Positions 14,968 through 23,836 of a stretch of DNA of 48,450 bases are shown here, one piece after another. A program made the position numbers and the translations under genes. Where the stretch lies: assembly GCA_964538885.1 (NCBI GenBank), contig CAZIHR010000003.1, positions 1 through 48,450 on the forward strand. The letters run 5' to 3'. Numbering within the stretch: position 1 is the stretch's first letter; each line of letters starts with the position of its first letter. The DNA is from JAPOPJ01 sp964538885. GTDB lineage: Archaea; Thermoproteota; Nitrososphaeria; Nitrososphaerales; Nitrosopumilaceae. The notes beneath the pieces were generated by a model. The model did no database searches. It was not told where the DNA came from and saw only the letters and a list, made by a program, of their open reading frames with translations.

Positions 14968-15543
14968 TCATACATTCTGGATCTTTTCTTTTCCCTTCTC
15001 TGTGATGGAATATGCATAAGGTTTCGTCAGAGTTCTTTGAACATAGCCATCCTCAAACAACTTTTTCATAAGACGTGATGTGTGTTCCCTGCTTCGTTTT
15101 AGTGTGACTTGTATGTCACGTGACGTCATAGCATTTTTTGTGATTAGATGCAACACATACTCTACAACCCCACCATGCTCAAATTTTGGCACTGTGGGTT
15201 GATTCGTGGCTGAAAATACCTGCTTTGATCCCTTCTCTGGGCTCTCGACACTTGTTGGATTGCCTGTGGAGCCTGCCTGTGACTGCCCCAATTTAGTATC
15301 AAGCTTGGGCTCCTGCGTTCTCTCTTGCATATCTAGTACATCGAGCCTGATCTTCATGTCGATTAGCTGCTTTTCATAGTATTCCAGCCTTTCTTTATTA
15401 GCCGAATCTGTACTTTTTTGGATTTTAATAAGCGGCCGTATCTTGTAGTAAAGATGCAGACTGCCCAGACCCACCAGAAACGCAATCATCACGCTGAAAA
15501 TCACATCTGGGTCAGGAATCTCTACCATCATCACAATAATCAC
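14968..15543 (-). CDS. Membrane-anchored winged-helix regulator
   Basis: A 191-residue protein in three parts. Residues 10-32 form a transmembrane helix (VIFSVMIAFLVGLGSLHLYY). Residues 40-75 form a coiled coil (ERLEYYEKQLIDMKIRLDVL). After a Gln/Ser/Pro-rich linker comes a C-terminal winged helix (about 125-190: VVEYVLHLITKNAMTSRDIQVTLKRSREHTSRLMKKLFEDG pattern, with YVQRTLTKPYAYSITEKG as wing), of MarR/ArsR type. This layout suggests a DNA-binding protein tethered to the membrane. Several ATG codons occur at the start (MIIVMMVEIP); the third or fourth is as likely as the first. The DNA targets are unknown, and the placement among replication genes could be coincidental. Confidence 0.75.
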   Translation of the reverse strand: MIIVMMVEIPDPDVIFSVMIAFLVGLGSLHLYYKIRPLIKIQKSTDSANKERLEYYEKQLIDMKIRLDVLDMQERTQEPKLDTKLGQSQAGSTGNPTSVESPEKGSKQVFSATNQPTVPKFEHGGVVEYVLHLITKNAMTSRDIQVTLKRSREHTSRLMKKLFEDGYVQRTLTKPYAYSITEKGKEKIQNV

Positions 15544-15655
15544 TCCTCTCTTGTGATTTATTGTCTTCGTGTAACATTATTTTACATCTAGGGTTGAAAA
15601 TCACGCGTTGCTTGTCACGTTAAAGTATTTTGAGTTTGCTTATCACAATATAACA

Positions 15656-16018
15656 TCACATATTACATGCCTGACGAATGACCTTGTCAATCACACTGAC
15701 TATCTCTACCTCTCTTTCTGGGAAAACATCACCATCATTTATCACACTTAACTGTTCAGAGAGCTTTACCATCACATCCACATCATCAGGCAAAAGTATG
15801 CCTAGAATGCGTAAAAGCACAATAGTATAGAAAAAAGAGACCATCTTCTCTCTAGATTGCATTACCTGCCTATAGTATGCGCCCCGCGAGATTGAAAACT
15901 CTACATCAAGAAGATCCTTCTGCTTCAAAATAATTTCAATTTGTCTCTCAGTAAACAACGATTTTTTTATAATTTGTCGTATAATGTTATTAAAATTCGT
16001 TTCCTCAAACTCCGCCAT
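15656..16018 (-). CDS. Conserved hypothetical helical protein
   Basis: A 120-residue all-helical protein divergent from the GGGP synthase gene. It contains FTERQIEIILKQ, then ISRGAYYRQVMQSREKM, which reads like a helix-turn-helix (compare sigma-like or ROK-type recognition helices), and a hydrophobic helix VSFFYTIVLLRILGILLP. The rest is acidic. I recognise no named family. The divergent promoter (about 65 bases between the two start codons, with AACTTAAACTTTAAAG) may serve both genes. Confidence 0.65.
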   Translation of the reverse strand: MAEFEETNFNNIIRQIIKKSLFTERQIEIILKQKDLLDVEFSISRGAYYRQVMQSREKMVSFFYTIVLLRILGILLPDDVDVMVKLSEQLSVINDGDVFPEREVEIVSVIDKVIRQACNM

Positions 16019-16082
16019 AGCTATACAAACTTGTATACCAGCTTAACTTAAACTTTAAAGACTCAGTTACAAACTCTCATTT

Positions 16083-16835
16083 ATGCCCGAAGGGAGAGTG
16101 GAATCGTATCTCAACTCCGAATTAAAAAAGAAGAACACGTTGTTGTTTGCACTGATTGACTCAGAAGCATCAAATCTGGCAGAATCACAACTCTTGGTTA
16201 AACAGATTGAAAAGGCTGGCGCCTCCGCAATATTGGTGGGCGGCTCCTCTGCAACTGATCAATTAGAGATGGCACGTGTGGTAAAAGGAATTAAAGGCGC
16301 CACCAAAATTCCCTTAATTCTGTTTCCTGGAAACGTTACTGGGGTGGTGCCAGGCGCAGATGCCATCTTGTTTAGCTCGTTGATGAACTCTGAGAATCCC
16401 TATTTTATAACCCAAGCACAAACTTTGGGGGCCCCCAGCGTCTTAAAATTCGGGTTAGAACCACTACCCACTGCATATCTAGTTGTCGGGGAAGGCACCA
16501 CCGCGTGGTTTGTAGGCTCTGCACGGGGCATCCCTTTTGACAAACCAAAGATTGCGGCAGCCTATGCACTTGCAGCACAACTCTTAGGTATGAGATTTGT
16601 CTATCTTGAGGCCGGTTCTGGCGCAAAATCTACAGTGACCCCGGAGATGATCAGGGCAGTTAGAAAAACATTTGATGGATTCCTCGTGGTGGGTGGCGGT
16701 ATAAAGGATGCCAAGACTGCAAAAGCAATAGCTACTGCAGGAGCAGACGCAATAGTGATTGGAACCCTTCTTGAAGGTGGTGGTATTGGGAAACTAGCAG
16801 GTATAACAAAAGCAATTCAAAGAAGTAAAAAGTAG
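16083..16835 (+). CDS. Geranylgeranylglyceryl phosphate synthase
   Basis: This TIM-barrel prenyltransferase joins geranylgeranyl diphosphate to sn-glycerol-1-phosphate, the first committed step of archaeal ether lipid synthesis. Within 250 residues the PcrB/GGGPS family motifs are clear: LLFALIDSEAS early, ILVGGSSATDQ near residue 55, PLILFPGNV near 77, the LEAGSGA phosphate site near residue 180 and VVGGGIKDAKTA near 203, plus GADAIVIGTLLEGG at the end. Length is typical for the archaeal group II enzyme. It is followed after 8 bases by the PolD large subunit and is probably cotranscribed with it. No alternative function is likely. Confidence 0.95.
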   Translation: MPEGRVESYLNSELKKKNTLLFALIDSEASNLAESQLLVKQIEKAGASAILVGGSSATDQLEMARVVKGIKGATKIPLILFPGNVTGVVPGADAILFSSLMNSENPYFITQAQTLGAPSVLKFGLEPLPTAYLVVGEGTTAWFVGSARGIPFDKPKIAAAYALAAQLLGMRFVYLEAGSGAKSTVTPEMIRAVRKTFDGFLVVGGGIKDAKTAKAIATAGADAIVIGTLLEGGGIGKLAGITKAIQRSKK

Positions 16836-16843
16836 ATATTGTC

Positions 16844-19800
16844 TTGTCTGAAAACAGCGCCCTTGCCAGAATCGACAACATTGAGATGCCAGATGACTAC
16901 CATAGGTATTATTCGGAGTTGTCCCTTATCACACACACAACTTATGAAAATGCCGCTACGGCAAAGTCCAGCCTAGCAGACTCGTCTGGTATAATTGAGC
17001 CAAAGATAGCGTTTGATCTGGCAGACAGGGTCGCCAAAATGCACGATATTGACATTGTAGACTCGTTGCGGGATCTACTAAAAACCAATGGCAAGGAACT
17101 CTCGGCCCTTCTCCTCTCAAAGGAGATAGCACTGGGTAGATACTCTCCCCCCGAAGCCACATTAGAACAGCGCCTAGATCTGGCAGTAAGGGTAGGCCTT
17201 GCCATAGTGACAGAAGGAGTCACAATCGCCCCCCTCCAGGGAATCAGTGAGGTGAAAATTAAGAAGAATAAGGATGGAAGTGAGTATCTTTCCGTATCTA
17301 TAGCCGGCCCAATGCGTTCTGCAGGAGGCACAGAGTCGGCAGTAACTATGCTGTTGGCAGACCACATACGAAAGGCAGTGGGCTTGGCAAAGTTCCAGGC
17401 AAATTCCTTTGATGATGAGACTGGTAGATTCATTGAGGAGCTACGCATCTATGAAAGAGAGGCAAGCAGCTTCCAGTTCCATATCTTGGATGAGGATATT
17501 GAACGCGTGATCTCAAATCTCCCCGTGGAGCTTGATGGTGTGGACACGGATCCATATGAGGTGGTCAATCATAAGGGCATGGTCAGAATTAAGACGGATC
17601 GTGTCCGTGGTGGTGCTCTAAGGGTCCTAAATGACGGATTGATTGGTAGAGCCAAGAAACTACTCAAGAGGATCGAGCTGTATAATCTGGACGGCTGGGA
17701 ATGGTTAAGCGATCTAAAGGGAGCGGTCCATATGGGAGATGATCAAGAAGATGCTGCAGTAAAAAGAATGCGTGAAGTGATTACTGGTAGATCTGTATTG
17801 TCCATGCCTAACAGACTTGGTGGTTTTAGGCTGCGTTATGGGCGTTCATGCAATACCGGCTTTGCATCCGTGGGTATTCATCCTGTGATTGCCGAAATTC
17901 TTGATCACACCATTGCGGTCGGTGCACAGATTAAACTCAACATTCCTGGGAAGGGGGCAACCGTTGCGTTTGTGGACTCGATAGAGACTCCTACGGTGCG
18001 TCTTACCAACGGAGATGTGGTACGGATTAAGGATGTACAGCACGGCATCTCCCTTAAAGGCCACATTGAGAAAATACTCCATCTTGGTGATATTCTAATT
18101 TCGTTTGGAGACTTTTTGGAAAATAATGCACACTTGATTCCATCTGGCTATGTAGAAGAATTCTGGGTTGCTGAATTGATAGAAAAAATTGGCAGTTTGG
18201 ATCCAAAAAATGATACATTACAACAATTCCTCACCCGAACGCCGACAGTTGATGAGGCACTAAAGATCTCTGCTGACTTTGGCCTTGGACTGCATCCAAA
18301 ATACCTACATTTTTGGGATCATATCTCTGGCTCGGAGCTGAATCAGCTTCTAGAACCGCAAAGCGCCACGGAAAATCTGATATGTTTTCACGCCCAAGTC
18401 AAGCCTATACTGGAGAAATTGGCTGCCCAACATATAGTTAGAGATGGCACCATTTTGTTGGAGGGTGATGAGGCAAAAATCTTTCATCACTTACTATTCT
18501 GTAAAAAGATACAAACAAGAGACATTCCTGTACCTGATATAATTTCAAAGTCGTCTGGCATTGTTATTCGGCCCAAATTTTCAACATCTGTTGGAGTGCG
18601 CATTGGAAGACCTGAAAAGGCCGCCCCCCGGCAGATGAAGCCTCCTACACATGTGTTGTTTCCAGTAGGTACCAAGGGTGGCCCAACAAGGGACATTCTC
18701 AAGGCATCACGCCACGAATCATTTTACACCAATGTGGTGAATAGAGTCTGTGACAACTGCATGGAGTCGTCCATCGGCATCAAGTGCCAGAGATGCGGCA
18801 CAAAAACACACGTGTCTTTTCATTGCCCTAAATGCAGAAAAATTTTGGAATCTAAACACTGTAAAAGGTGTAAGAGACGCACGATCTCATATTCGTATAG
18901 GAACTTTCCACTCAAAGACAAGCTCTTGAAGGCCCAAGAGAGGGTGGGAATAAGGGCCCAGCAGCCCCTCAAAGGAGTTAAAGAGTTGATAAGTCAAGAC
19001 AAGATTCCTGAACCCTTAGAAAAGGGGGTGATTCGGCAGAGTCTAGGTCTGTCTGTTTTTAAAGATGGTACGGTAAGGTTCGATGCCACAAACTGCCCAC
19101 TTACACATTTTCGTCCCTCTTGGATAGGTACCAACGTAGATACGCTGAAGACACTCGGCTATACGGTGGATGTTGATGGTATGCCACTTTCAGAACCAAA
19201 TCAGATGGTTGAACTCAAGATGCAAGACATTGTAATTCCATATGAAGCTGCCAAGTATCTAGTGATGGCCTGCAAGTATATTGATATGCTTTTGTCAAAG
19301 TTCTACAAAGCACCGGCCTTTTACAACGTGAAAAATATTGATGAGTTGGTGGGGCACTTGGCTATTGGTCTGGCGCCCCACACTTCTGTGGGAATAGTGG
19401 GCAGGATTGTCGGTTATACGGACACTCATGTATGTTTTGGAACACCCAACTGGCATTCTGCCAAGAGAAGAGATGCAGATGGTGATGCCGACTCGATAAT
19501 GTTATTGATGGATGCACTGCTTAACTTCTCAAGGCAGTACCTCTCTGACAAAATAGGCGGACTGATGGACGCCCCCCTACTAATTCAGCCACTAGTACTC
19601 CCACACGAGTCCCAGCCGCAGGCACACAACTTGGAGGTGACAAAGGCATTTCCACTCGACTTTTTCAGGTCCACCATCACACAACAAAGAGCTTCGGACG
19701 TCACATCAGTTGATCTTATAAAATATCGGCTGGAGACTGAGAAACAGTTCTACGGATATCACTTTACACATAATACATCCTCGTTGACTACCTCCAAATC

Positions 19801-20218
19801 ACGCAGCGCATATTCCACATTAGGCTCTATGTTAGATAAGATAGATATGCAAATTAGGAATGCTGATATGATTAGTGCAGTAAATACGCCAGAGGTCGTC
19901 TCGGATGTAATTACTACGCATCTTATTCCGGATATTGTGGGGAATCTCCGCTCGTATGCGGGTCAGGAATTTCGATGTACTGCCTGCGGGAAGACGTACA
20001 GGCGGCTACCGCTCACCCGAATGTGTGCGTGCGGCCATGAGTTAATTTTGACTATAACAAGAGCTTCTGTGGAAAAATACCTAAAGCTTGCAAAGAGACT
20101 TGTGGACAAGTATCCGGTAAGCAAGTACCAAAAAAACAGAATTTATGTGCTGGCAGACGAACTTGATTTGGTATTTGGCAAGTCTGGAGGGGATCAGTCA
20201 CTTCTTACAGACTTTTGA
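16844..20218 (+). CDS. polC: DNA polymerase D large subunit (DP2)
   Basis: The catalytic subunit of the archaeal D-family replicative polymerase, 1124 residues, no intein. The N-terminal region has the typical YHRYYSEL start. The core contains NWHSAKRRDADGDADSIMLLMDALLNFS (about residue 865-890) with the catalytic aspartates, in a double-psi beta-barrel fold shared with RNA polymerase. Two zinc sites are seen: CDNC...CQRC...CPKC...CKRC at about 635-680 and CTAC...CAC at about 1045-1065. Some DP2 proteins carry inteins exactly at the active site; this one does not. The start is TTG at 16844, 8 bases after GGGP synthase; the next ATG (MPDDYHRYY) is 14 codons in. The stop codon directly abuts that of the convergent serine hydroxymethyltransferase gene. 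Confidence 0.96.
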   Translation: MSENSALARIDNIEMPDDYHRYYSELSLITHTTYENAATAKSSLADSSGIIEPKIAFDLADRVAKMHDIDIVDSLRDLLKTNGKELSALLLSKEIALGRYSPPEATLEQRLDLAVRVGLAIVTEGVTIAPLQGISEVKIKKNKDGSEYLSVSIAGPMRSAGGTESAVTMLLADHIRKAVGLAKFQANSFDDETGRFIEELRIYEREASSFQFHILDEDIERVISNLPVELDGVDTDPYEVVNHKGMVRIKTDRVRGGALRVLNDGLIGRAKKLLKRIELYNLDGWEWLSDLKGAVHMGDDQEDAAVKRMREVITGRSVLSMPNRLGGFRLRYGRSCNTGFASVGIHPVIAEILDHTIAVGAQIKLNIPGKGATVAFVDSIETPTVRLTNGDVVRIKDVQHGISLKGHIEKILHLGDILISFGDFLENNAHLIPSGYVEEFWVAELIEKIGSLDPKNDTLQQFLTRTPTVDEALKISADFGLGLHPKYLHFWDHISGSELNQLLEPQSATENLICFHAQVKPILEKLAAQHIVRDGTILLEGDEAKIFHHLLFCKKIQTRDIPVPDIISKSSGIVIRPKFSTSVGVRIGRPEKAAPRQMKPPTHVLFPVGTKGGPTRDILKASRHESFYTNVVNRVCDNCMESSIGIKCQRCGTKTHVSFHCPKCRKILESKHCKRCKRRTISYSYRNFPLKDKLLKAQERVGIRAQQPLKGVKELISQDKIPEPLEKGVIRQSLGLSVFKDGTVRFDATNCPLTHFRPSWIGTNVDTLKTLGYTVDVDGMPLSEPNQMVELKMQDIVIPYEAAKYLVMACKYIDMLLSKFYKAPAFYNVKNIDELVGHLAIGLAPHTSVGIVGRIVGYTDTHVCFGTPNWHSAKRRDADGDADSIMLLMDALLNFSRQYLSDKIGGLMDAPLLIQPLVLPHESQPQAHNLEVTKAFPLDFFRSTITQQRASDVTSVDLIKYRLETEKQFYGYHFTHNTSSLTTSKSRSAYSTLGSMLDKIDMQIRNADMISAVNTPEVVSDVITTHLIPDIVGNLRSYAGQEFRCTACGKTYRRLPLTRMCACGHELILTITRASVEKYLKLAKRLVDKYPVSKYQKNRIYVLADELDLVFGKSGGDQSLLTDF

Positions 20219-21574
20219 TTATCGTAATTTCACGTATTCATATGCGCCAATTTTACCATCAAAGCAATAATGCACCTTCTGAAAGTCTCGCCTGAATGCT
20301 TTTATTTTTGGCAGTATTTTTTTTGGATTCTTTTTGTCTATGATTACCTGCTTGATGTGGTCTGCAATATCTATCATCTCTGCCTTTTTCATTCCGAGTC
20401 TGGTGACTTCGGACACCCCAAGTCTGATTCCACTTGGATGAAAGTAGTTGCGTCCTGCCTTAATGTCGCCTGGAATCAACTGTCTGTTTACAATTATGTT
20501 GCATTTTTCCAGATCTGCCTCCACCTTACCACCATCAGAAAAAGCGGATACATCTACTGCAATCTGGTGTGATTGTGTGAATCCTCTGTTTTGGCCTAGT
20601 ATCTTAAATCCGGCATTGCTTAGTGCTTCTGCAAGGGCTTTGGCATTTTTTATAACTTGGGCAGCATACTCCCTACCAAATTCCAATGCCTCGGCAAATG
20701 CGACTGCCTTGGCTGCCATATGATGTATGTGGTGACTGCTTGTAAGTCCTGGGAATGTGGCCTTTTTGATATCTTCCTCATGTTCTTTTGAGCCGAGGAT
20801 CAATCCTCCCTGCGGACCGAACAGTGTCTTGTGGGTACTCATGGTCATCGTGTCTGCTCCCTCCTTTAGTGGATCTTGGAACCTGCGACCTGCTATGAGA
20901 CCTGCAACGTGGGCCCCGTCATAGTTTATGTGTATGTTGTAGCTCTTGAGAAAGTCTGACAGCTCTTTTACCGGGTGAGGAAATAAGAAGAGTGAGCCGC
21001 CAAACATGGCCATCTTTGGAAGCCTCCCGCGCCTTTCAAGCTCGCCTATCTTGCGTTTTGTACCATCTACATCTATTGTCATCTCTGCCGCATCAAATGG
21101 ATAAAACTCGATCTCCAGTCCGTGTACAAGACCTGCAGTCCCATGATGTTCCTTTTTGCCGTGGGAGATGTGTCCGCCTGCGGGAATTGACGGCGCCAGC
21201 ATTACGTCTCCCGGATCTGTAAAAGCTGAATATATTGCAAGATTTGCCACCACACCTGAGATTGGTCTCACATCTGCAAACTTTGCTTTGAAGAGCTTCC
21301 TTGCAAGCTTTATGCATTCAAACTCGACATCATCAATATACTTACAACCGGCGTAGACTCTTTCACCTGGCCATCCTTCTGCATATCTGTTTCCAAAGTC
21401 GGAGATTATTGCCTCCCTGACTGCGGGACTCGGAATGTTCTCACTTGCAATCAATGGTATCGAGTCTTCAAACCATCTATTGTGTTCTCTGAGCTTGGAG
21501 AAGATCTTCTTATATGCATCTCTGTTTGTATTTGCCAATATTTCGGCATTTGGCTCTTCCCAATTTAAAAACAC
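20219..21574 (-). CDS. glyA: Serine hydroxymethyltransferase
   Basis: This PLP enzyme interconverts serine and glycine, passing one-carbon units to a pterin carrier (a tetrahydrofolate or archaeal analogue). The 451-residue protein has IPLIASENIPSPAVREAI near the start, GNRYAEGWPGERVYAGC for substrate binding, NYDGAHVAGL, and the PLP lysine in STHKTLFGPQGG at about residue 248. Compared with bacterial GlyA it keeps the same fold with archaeal-type insertions and a C-terminal KKILPKIKAFRRDFQKVHYCFDG pattern. It is convergent with DP2, with zero bases between the stop codons. An intergenic AT-rich tract separates it from the divergent thermosome gene. Confidence 0.95.
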   Translation of the reverse strand: MFLNWEEPNAEILANTNRDAYKKIFSKLREHNRWFEDSIPLIASENIPSPAVREAIISDFGNRYAEGWPGERVYAGCKYIDDVEFECIKLARKLFKAKFADVRPISGVVANLAIYSAFTDPGDVMLAPSIPAGGHISHGKKEHHGTAGLVHGLEIEFYPFDAAEMTIDVDGTKRKIGELERRGRLPKMAMFGGSLFLFPHPVKELSDFLKSYNIHINYDGAHVAGLIAGRRFQDPLKEGADTMTMSTHKTLFGPQGGLILGSKEHEEDIKKATFPGLTSSHHIHHMAAKAVAFAEALEFGREYAAQVIKNAKALAEALSNAGFKILGQNRGFTQSHQIAVDVSAFSDGGKVEADLEKCNIIVNRQLIPGDIKAGRNYFHPSGIRLGVSEVTRLGMKKAEMIDIADHIKQVIIDKKNPKKILPKIKAFRRDFQKVHYCFDGKIGAYEYVKLR

Positions 21575-21650
21575 CGATTATAATCTTGGTTCAACACCTG
21601 ATTTGTCTATAAAATTTGAGTTATATTCAGCAGCATATTTGATCTGCAAA

Positions 21651-21660
21651 GTATAAAAAG
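21651..21660 (+). promoter_or_regulatory. TATA box of the thermosome gene
   Basis: GTATAAAAAG lies 27 bases before the thermosome ATG at 21682, a near-perfect archaeal TATA box. With usual spacing the transcript would begin within a few bases of the ATG, so the message is almost leaderless. Confidence 0.75.
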
Positions 21661-21681
21661 GGAATCCAGAACTTTTGTTTT

Positions 21682-23388
21682 ATGGCCATTCAAGCAACCT
21701 CGAAGGGTAATATGCCAGTAGTTCTACTAAAGGAAGGCAGCTCTGAAACAAAGGGCCGCGATGCTCAAAAGAACAACATTGCAGCATCAAAAATTATTGC
21801 TGAGATCATCCATACCAGCTTGGGCCCCAGAGGCATGGACAAGATGCTAGTTGACTCTTTAGGAGATGTCACCATTACCAATGACGGCGCAACAATACTC
21901 AAGGAGATTGATGTACAACATCCAGCAGCCAAAATGCTTGTTGAGATTGCAAAAACCACCGACAACGAGGTGGGTGACGGCACCACGTCTGCCGTAGTCT
22001 TGGCTGGTGCACTGCTTGAAAATGCAGAGTCGTTGTTAGAGCAAGATGTGCATCCTACCATTGTTGTAGATGGCTATAGGAAAGCTGCAAAAAAGGCCAA
22101 ACAGTACCTTGAAAGTATAGCTGAGCAAACCACCGCAGACAACGAGATTGTTTTGCAAAAAATTGCCAAGACATCAATGCAGACCAAACTGGTTAGAAAA
22201 GACTCTGATCAACTTGCAGAAATAATTGTCAGCTCTGTTCTTTCTGTAGTTGAAAAGGAGGGACAGACTGCTCAGGTAGATATCGATGACATCAAGGTAG
22301 AAAAAAAGGCGGGCGGCTCCATCAAGGACTCGGCCATAATTCAAGGAATAGTATTAGATAAGGAGATTGTACATGGCGGCATGCCAAGAAAGATAACTGA
22401 TGCGCAAATAGCATTAATTAATACTGCATTGGAAATTAACAAAACTGAAACTGATGCAAAGATCAACATATCAAATCCTCAACAACTAAAATCATTTCTT
22501 GATGAGGAAAACAGAATGCTTAAGACAATGGTTGATAAGGTAATTGGATCTGGAGCAACTGTAGTTCTGTGCCAGAAGGGAATTGACGATATGGCGCAAC
22601 ACTACCTTGCCAAGGCGGGCATTATCGCGGTAAGGCGAATAAAGGAAAGTGATCTTACAAAGCTTGCAAAGGCAACCGGTGCAAGAATAGTTACAAATTT
22701 GGATGATTTATTTGAGAAAGATCTTGGAAGTGCAGAGCTTGTTGAGGAACGTAAGATTGAGGAAGACAAGTGGGTGTTCATAGAAGGTTGCAAGCATCCA
22801 AAGTCCGTGACGTTGTTGCTGCGTGGTGGTTCCCAACGTGTAGTGGATGAGGTGGAACGCTCCGTTCATGATGCATTGATGGTAGTAAAGGATGTAATTG
22901 AGAATCCGTCAATAGTGGCGGGGGGAGGCGCACCTGAAACTTTTGCGGCCACCAAATTGAGGAGCTGGTCCAAGACCCTTGAGGGTAGGGAGCAGCTAGC
23001 GGCAGAAAAATTTGCAGATGCACTTGAATCAATTCCACTTGTCTTGTCTGAAAATGCAGGTATGGATCCTATTGATACATTAACAACACTCCGTGCCAAA
23101 CAACTCAAGGGGGAAAAATGGACCGGAATCGATGTTATGAAAGGTATAATTGCAAATATGAAATCAAGTGATATAATTGAGCCGTTGGCAGTAAAGCTCC
23201 AAATAGTTTCTGCATCATCTGAAGCGGCATGCATGATTCTGAGAATTGATGATGTTATTGCCACGCAAAAATCTGCCGGGCCTCCACCGGGTGCAGAAGG
23301 CGGTATGCCAGGAATGGGCGGCATGCCCGGTATGGGAGGCGGTATGCCGGGAATGGGTGGCATGCCAGATATGGGCGGCATGATGTAA
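21682..23388 (+). CDS. thsA: Thermosome (group II chaperonin) subunit
   Basis: An ATP-driven double-ring chaperonin subunit of 568 residues. Visible hallmarks are TSLGPRGMDKMLVD (residues 46-58), TITNDGATIL, the nucleotide-binding GDGTTS at 98-103, and in the C-terminal half VAGGGAPETFAATKLRSW and AGMDPIDTLTTLRAKQ. The tail is a run of GGMPGMGG repeats (about 30 residues), the flexible segment that projects into the cavity. No second subunit gene is in the window, so whether the rings are mixed is unknown. The strong TATA box suggests high expression. Confidence 0.96.
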   Translation: MAIQATSKGNMPVVLLKEGSSETKGRDAQKNNIAASKIIAEIIHTSLGPRGMDKMLVDSLGDVTITNDGATILKEIDVQHPAAKMLVEIAKTTDNEVGDGTTSAVVLAGALLENAESLLEQDVHPTIVVDGYRKAAKKAKQYLESIAEQTTADNEIVLQKIAKTSMQTKLVRKDSDQLAEIIVSSVLSVVEKEGQTAQVDIDDIKVEKKAGGSIKDSAIIQGIVLDKEIVHGGMPRKITDAQIALINTALEINKTETDAKINISNPQQLKSFLDEENRMLKTMVDKVIGSGATVVLCQKGIDDMAQHYLAKAGIIAVRRIKESDLTKLAKATGARIVTNLDDLFEKDLGSAELVEERKIEEDKWVFIEGCKHPKSVTLLLRGGSQRVVDEVERSVHDALMVVKDVIENPSIVAGGGAPETFAATKLRSWSKTLEGREQLAAEKFADALESIPLVLSENAGMDPIDTLTTLRAKQLKGEKWTGIDVMKGIIANMKSSDIIEPLAVKLQIVSASSEAACMILRIDDVIATQKSAGPPPGAEGGMPGMGGMPGMGGGMPGMGGMPDMGGMM

Positions 23389-23436
23389 TTTCTACACCGC
23401 CAAGACTTAATTTATTATAGTAACCATCAATTATAC

Positions 23437-23775
23437 ATGGCAGGTACTACAACACTGCGCTCTGGCTTTACGTATGTTTATCTAGCTGTTTTGTTTGCAT
23501 TGTTGTCGGGATTCTTTCACCCATTCATATCGGGCTCTACTTTGGTGGTCGTTGTGGTGGGGATTGTAACTCTGTTTGCCGGTCTTGGGGGTGGCATTTT
23601 ATTATACAAGTCTGTGGCCGCAGAAAAAAAACGGTACTTGCATGTGGCCATACAAGAAAGCTTGTTGTCTGAGCAGGGCCCTAGCCGCGGTCGTCGGGGG
23701 GTATTATTGGCTTGCGGCTTTGTTCTTGTCGGGATCTCTCTAATTTACATATACCAGCTTACTGGCAGGCTCTAA
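23437..23775 (+). CDS. Small membrane protein, unknown function
   Basis: 112 residues with three hydrophobic helices (about 12-30, 33-57 and 88-107) separated by a cytoplasmic basic loop (AAEKKRYLHV and SRGRRG). It follows the thermosome gene by 48 bases with its own AT-rich leader (TTTATTATAGTAA), so a separate promoter is likely. No family assignment can be made. Confidence 0.6.
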   Translation: MAGTTTLRSGFTYVYLAVLFALLSGFFHPFISGSTLVVVVVGIVTLFAGLGGGILLYKSVAAEKKRYLHVAIQESLLSEQGPSRGRRGVLLACGFVLVGISLIYIYQLTGRL

Positions 23776-23836
23776 ATGGATATAGTTTCATCTTTGCCAC
23801 CCATTTGTAGATATTGAAAAGTGAAATTTTCAATGA

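Noticed and set aside
14782..15078. Plus-strand frame of 98 codons from a TTG
   Set aside because: The last third is antisense to the membrane-anchored regulator and loses protein character; only the GC-rich first part is noted as a separate locus.
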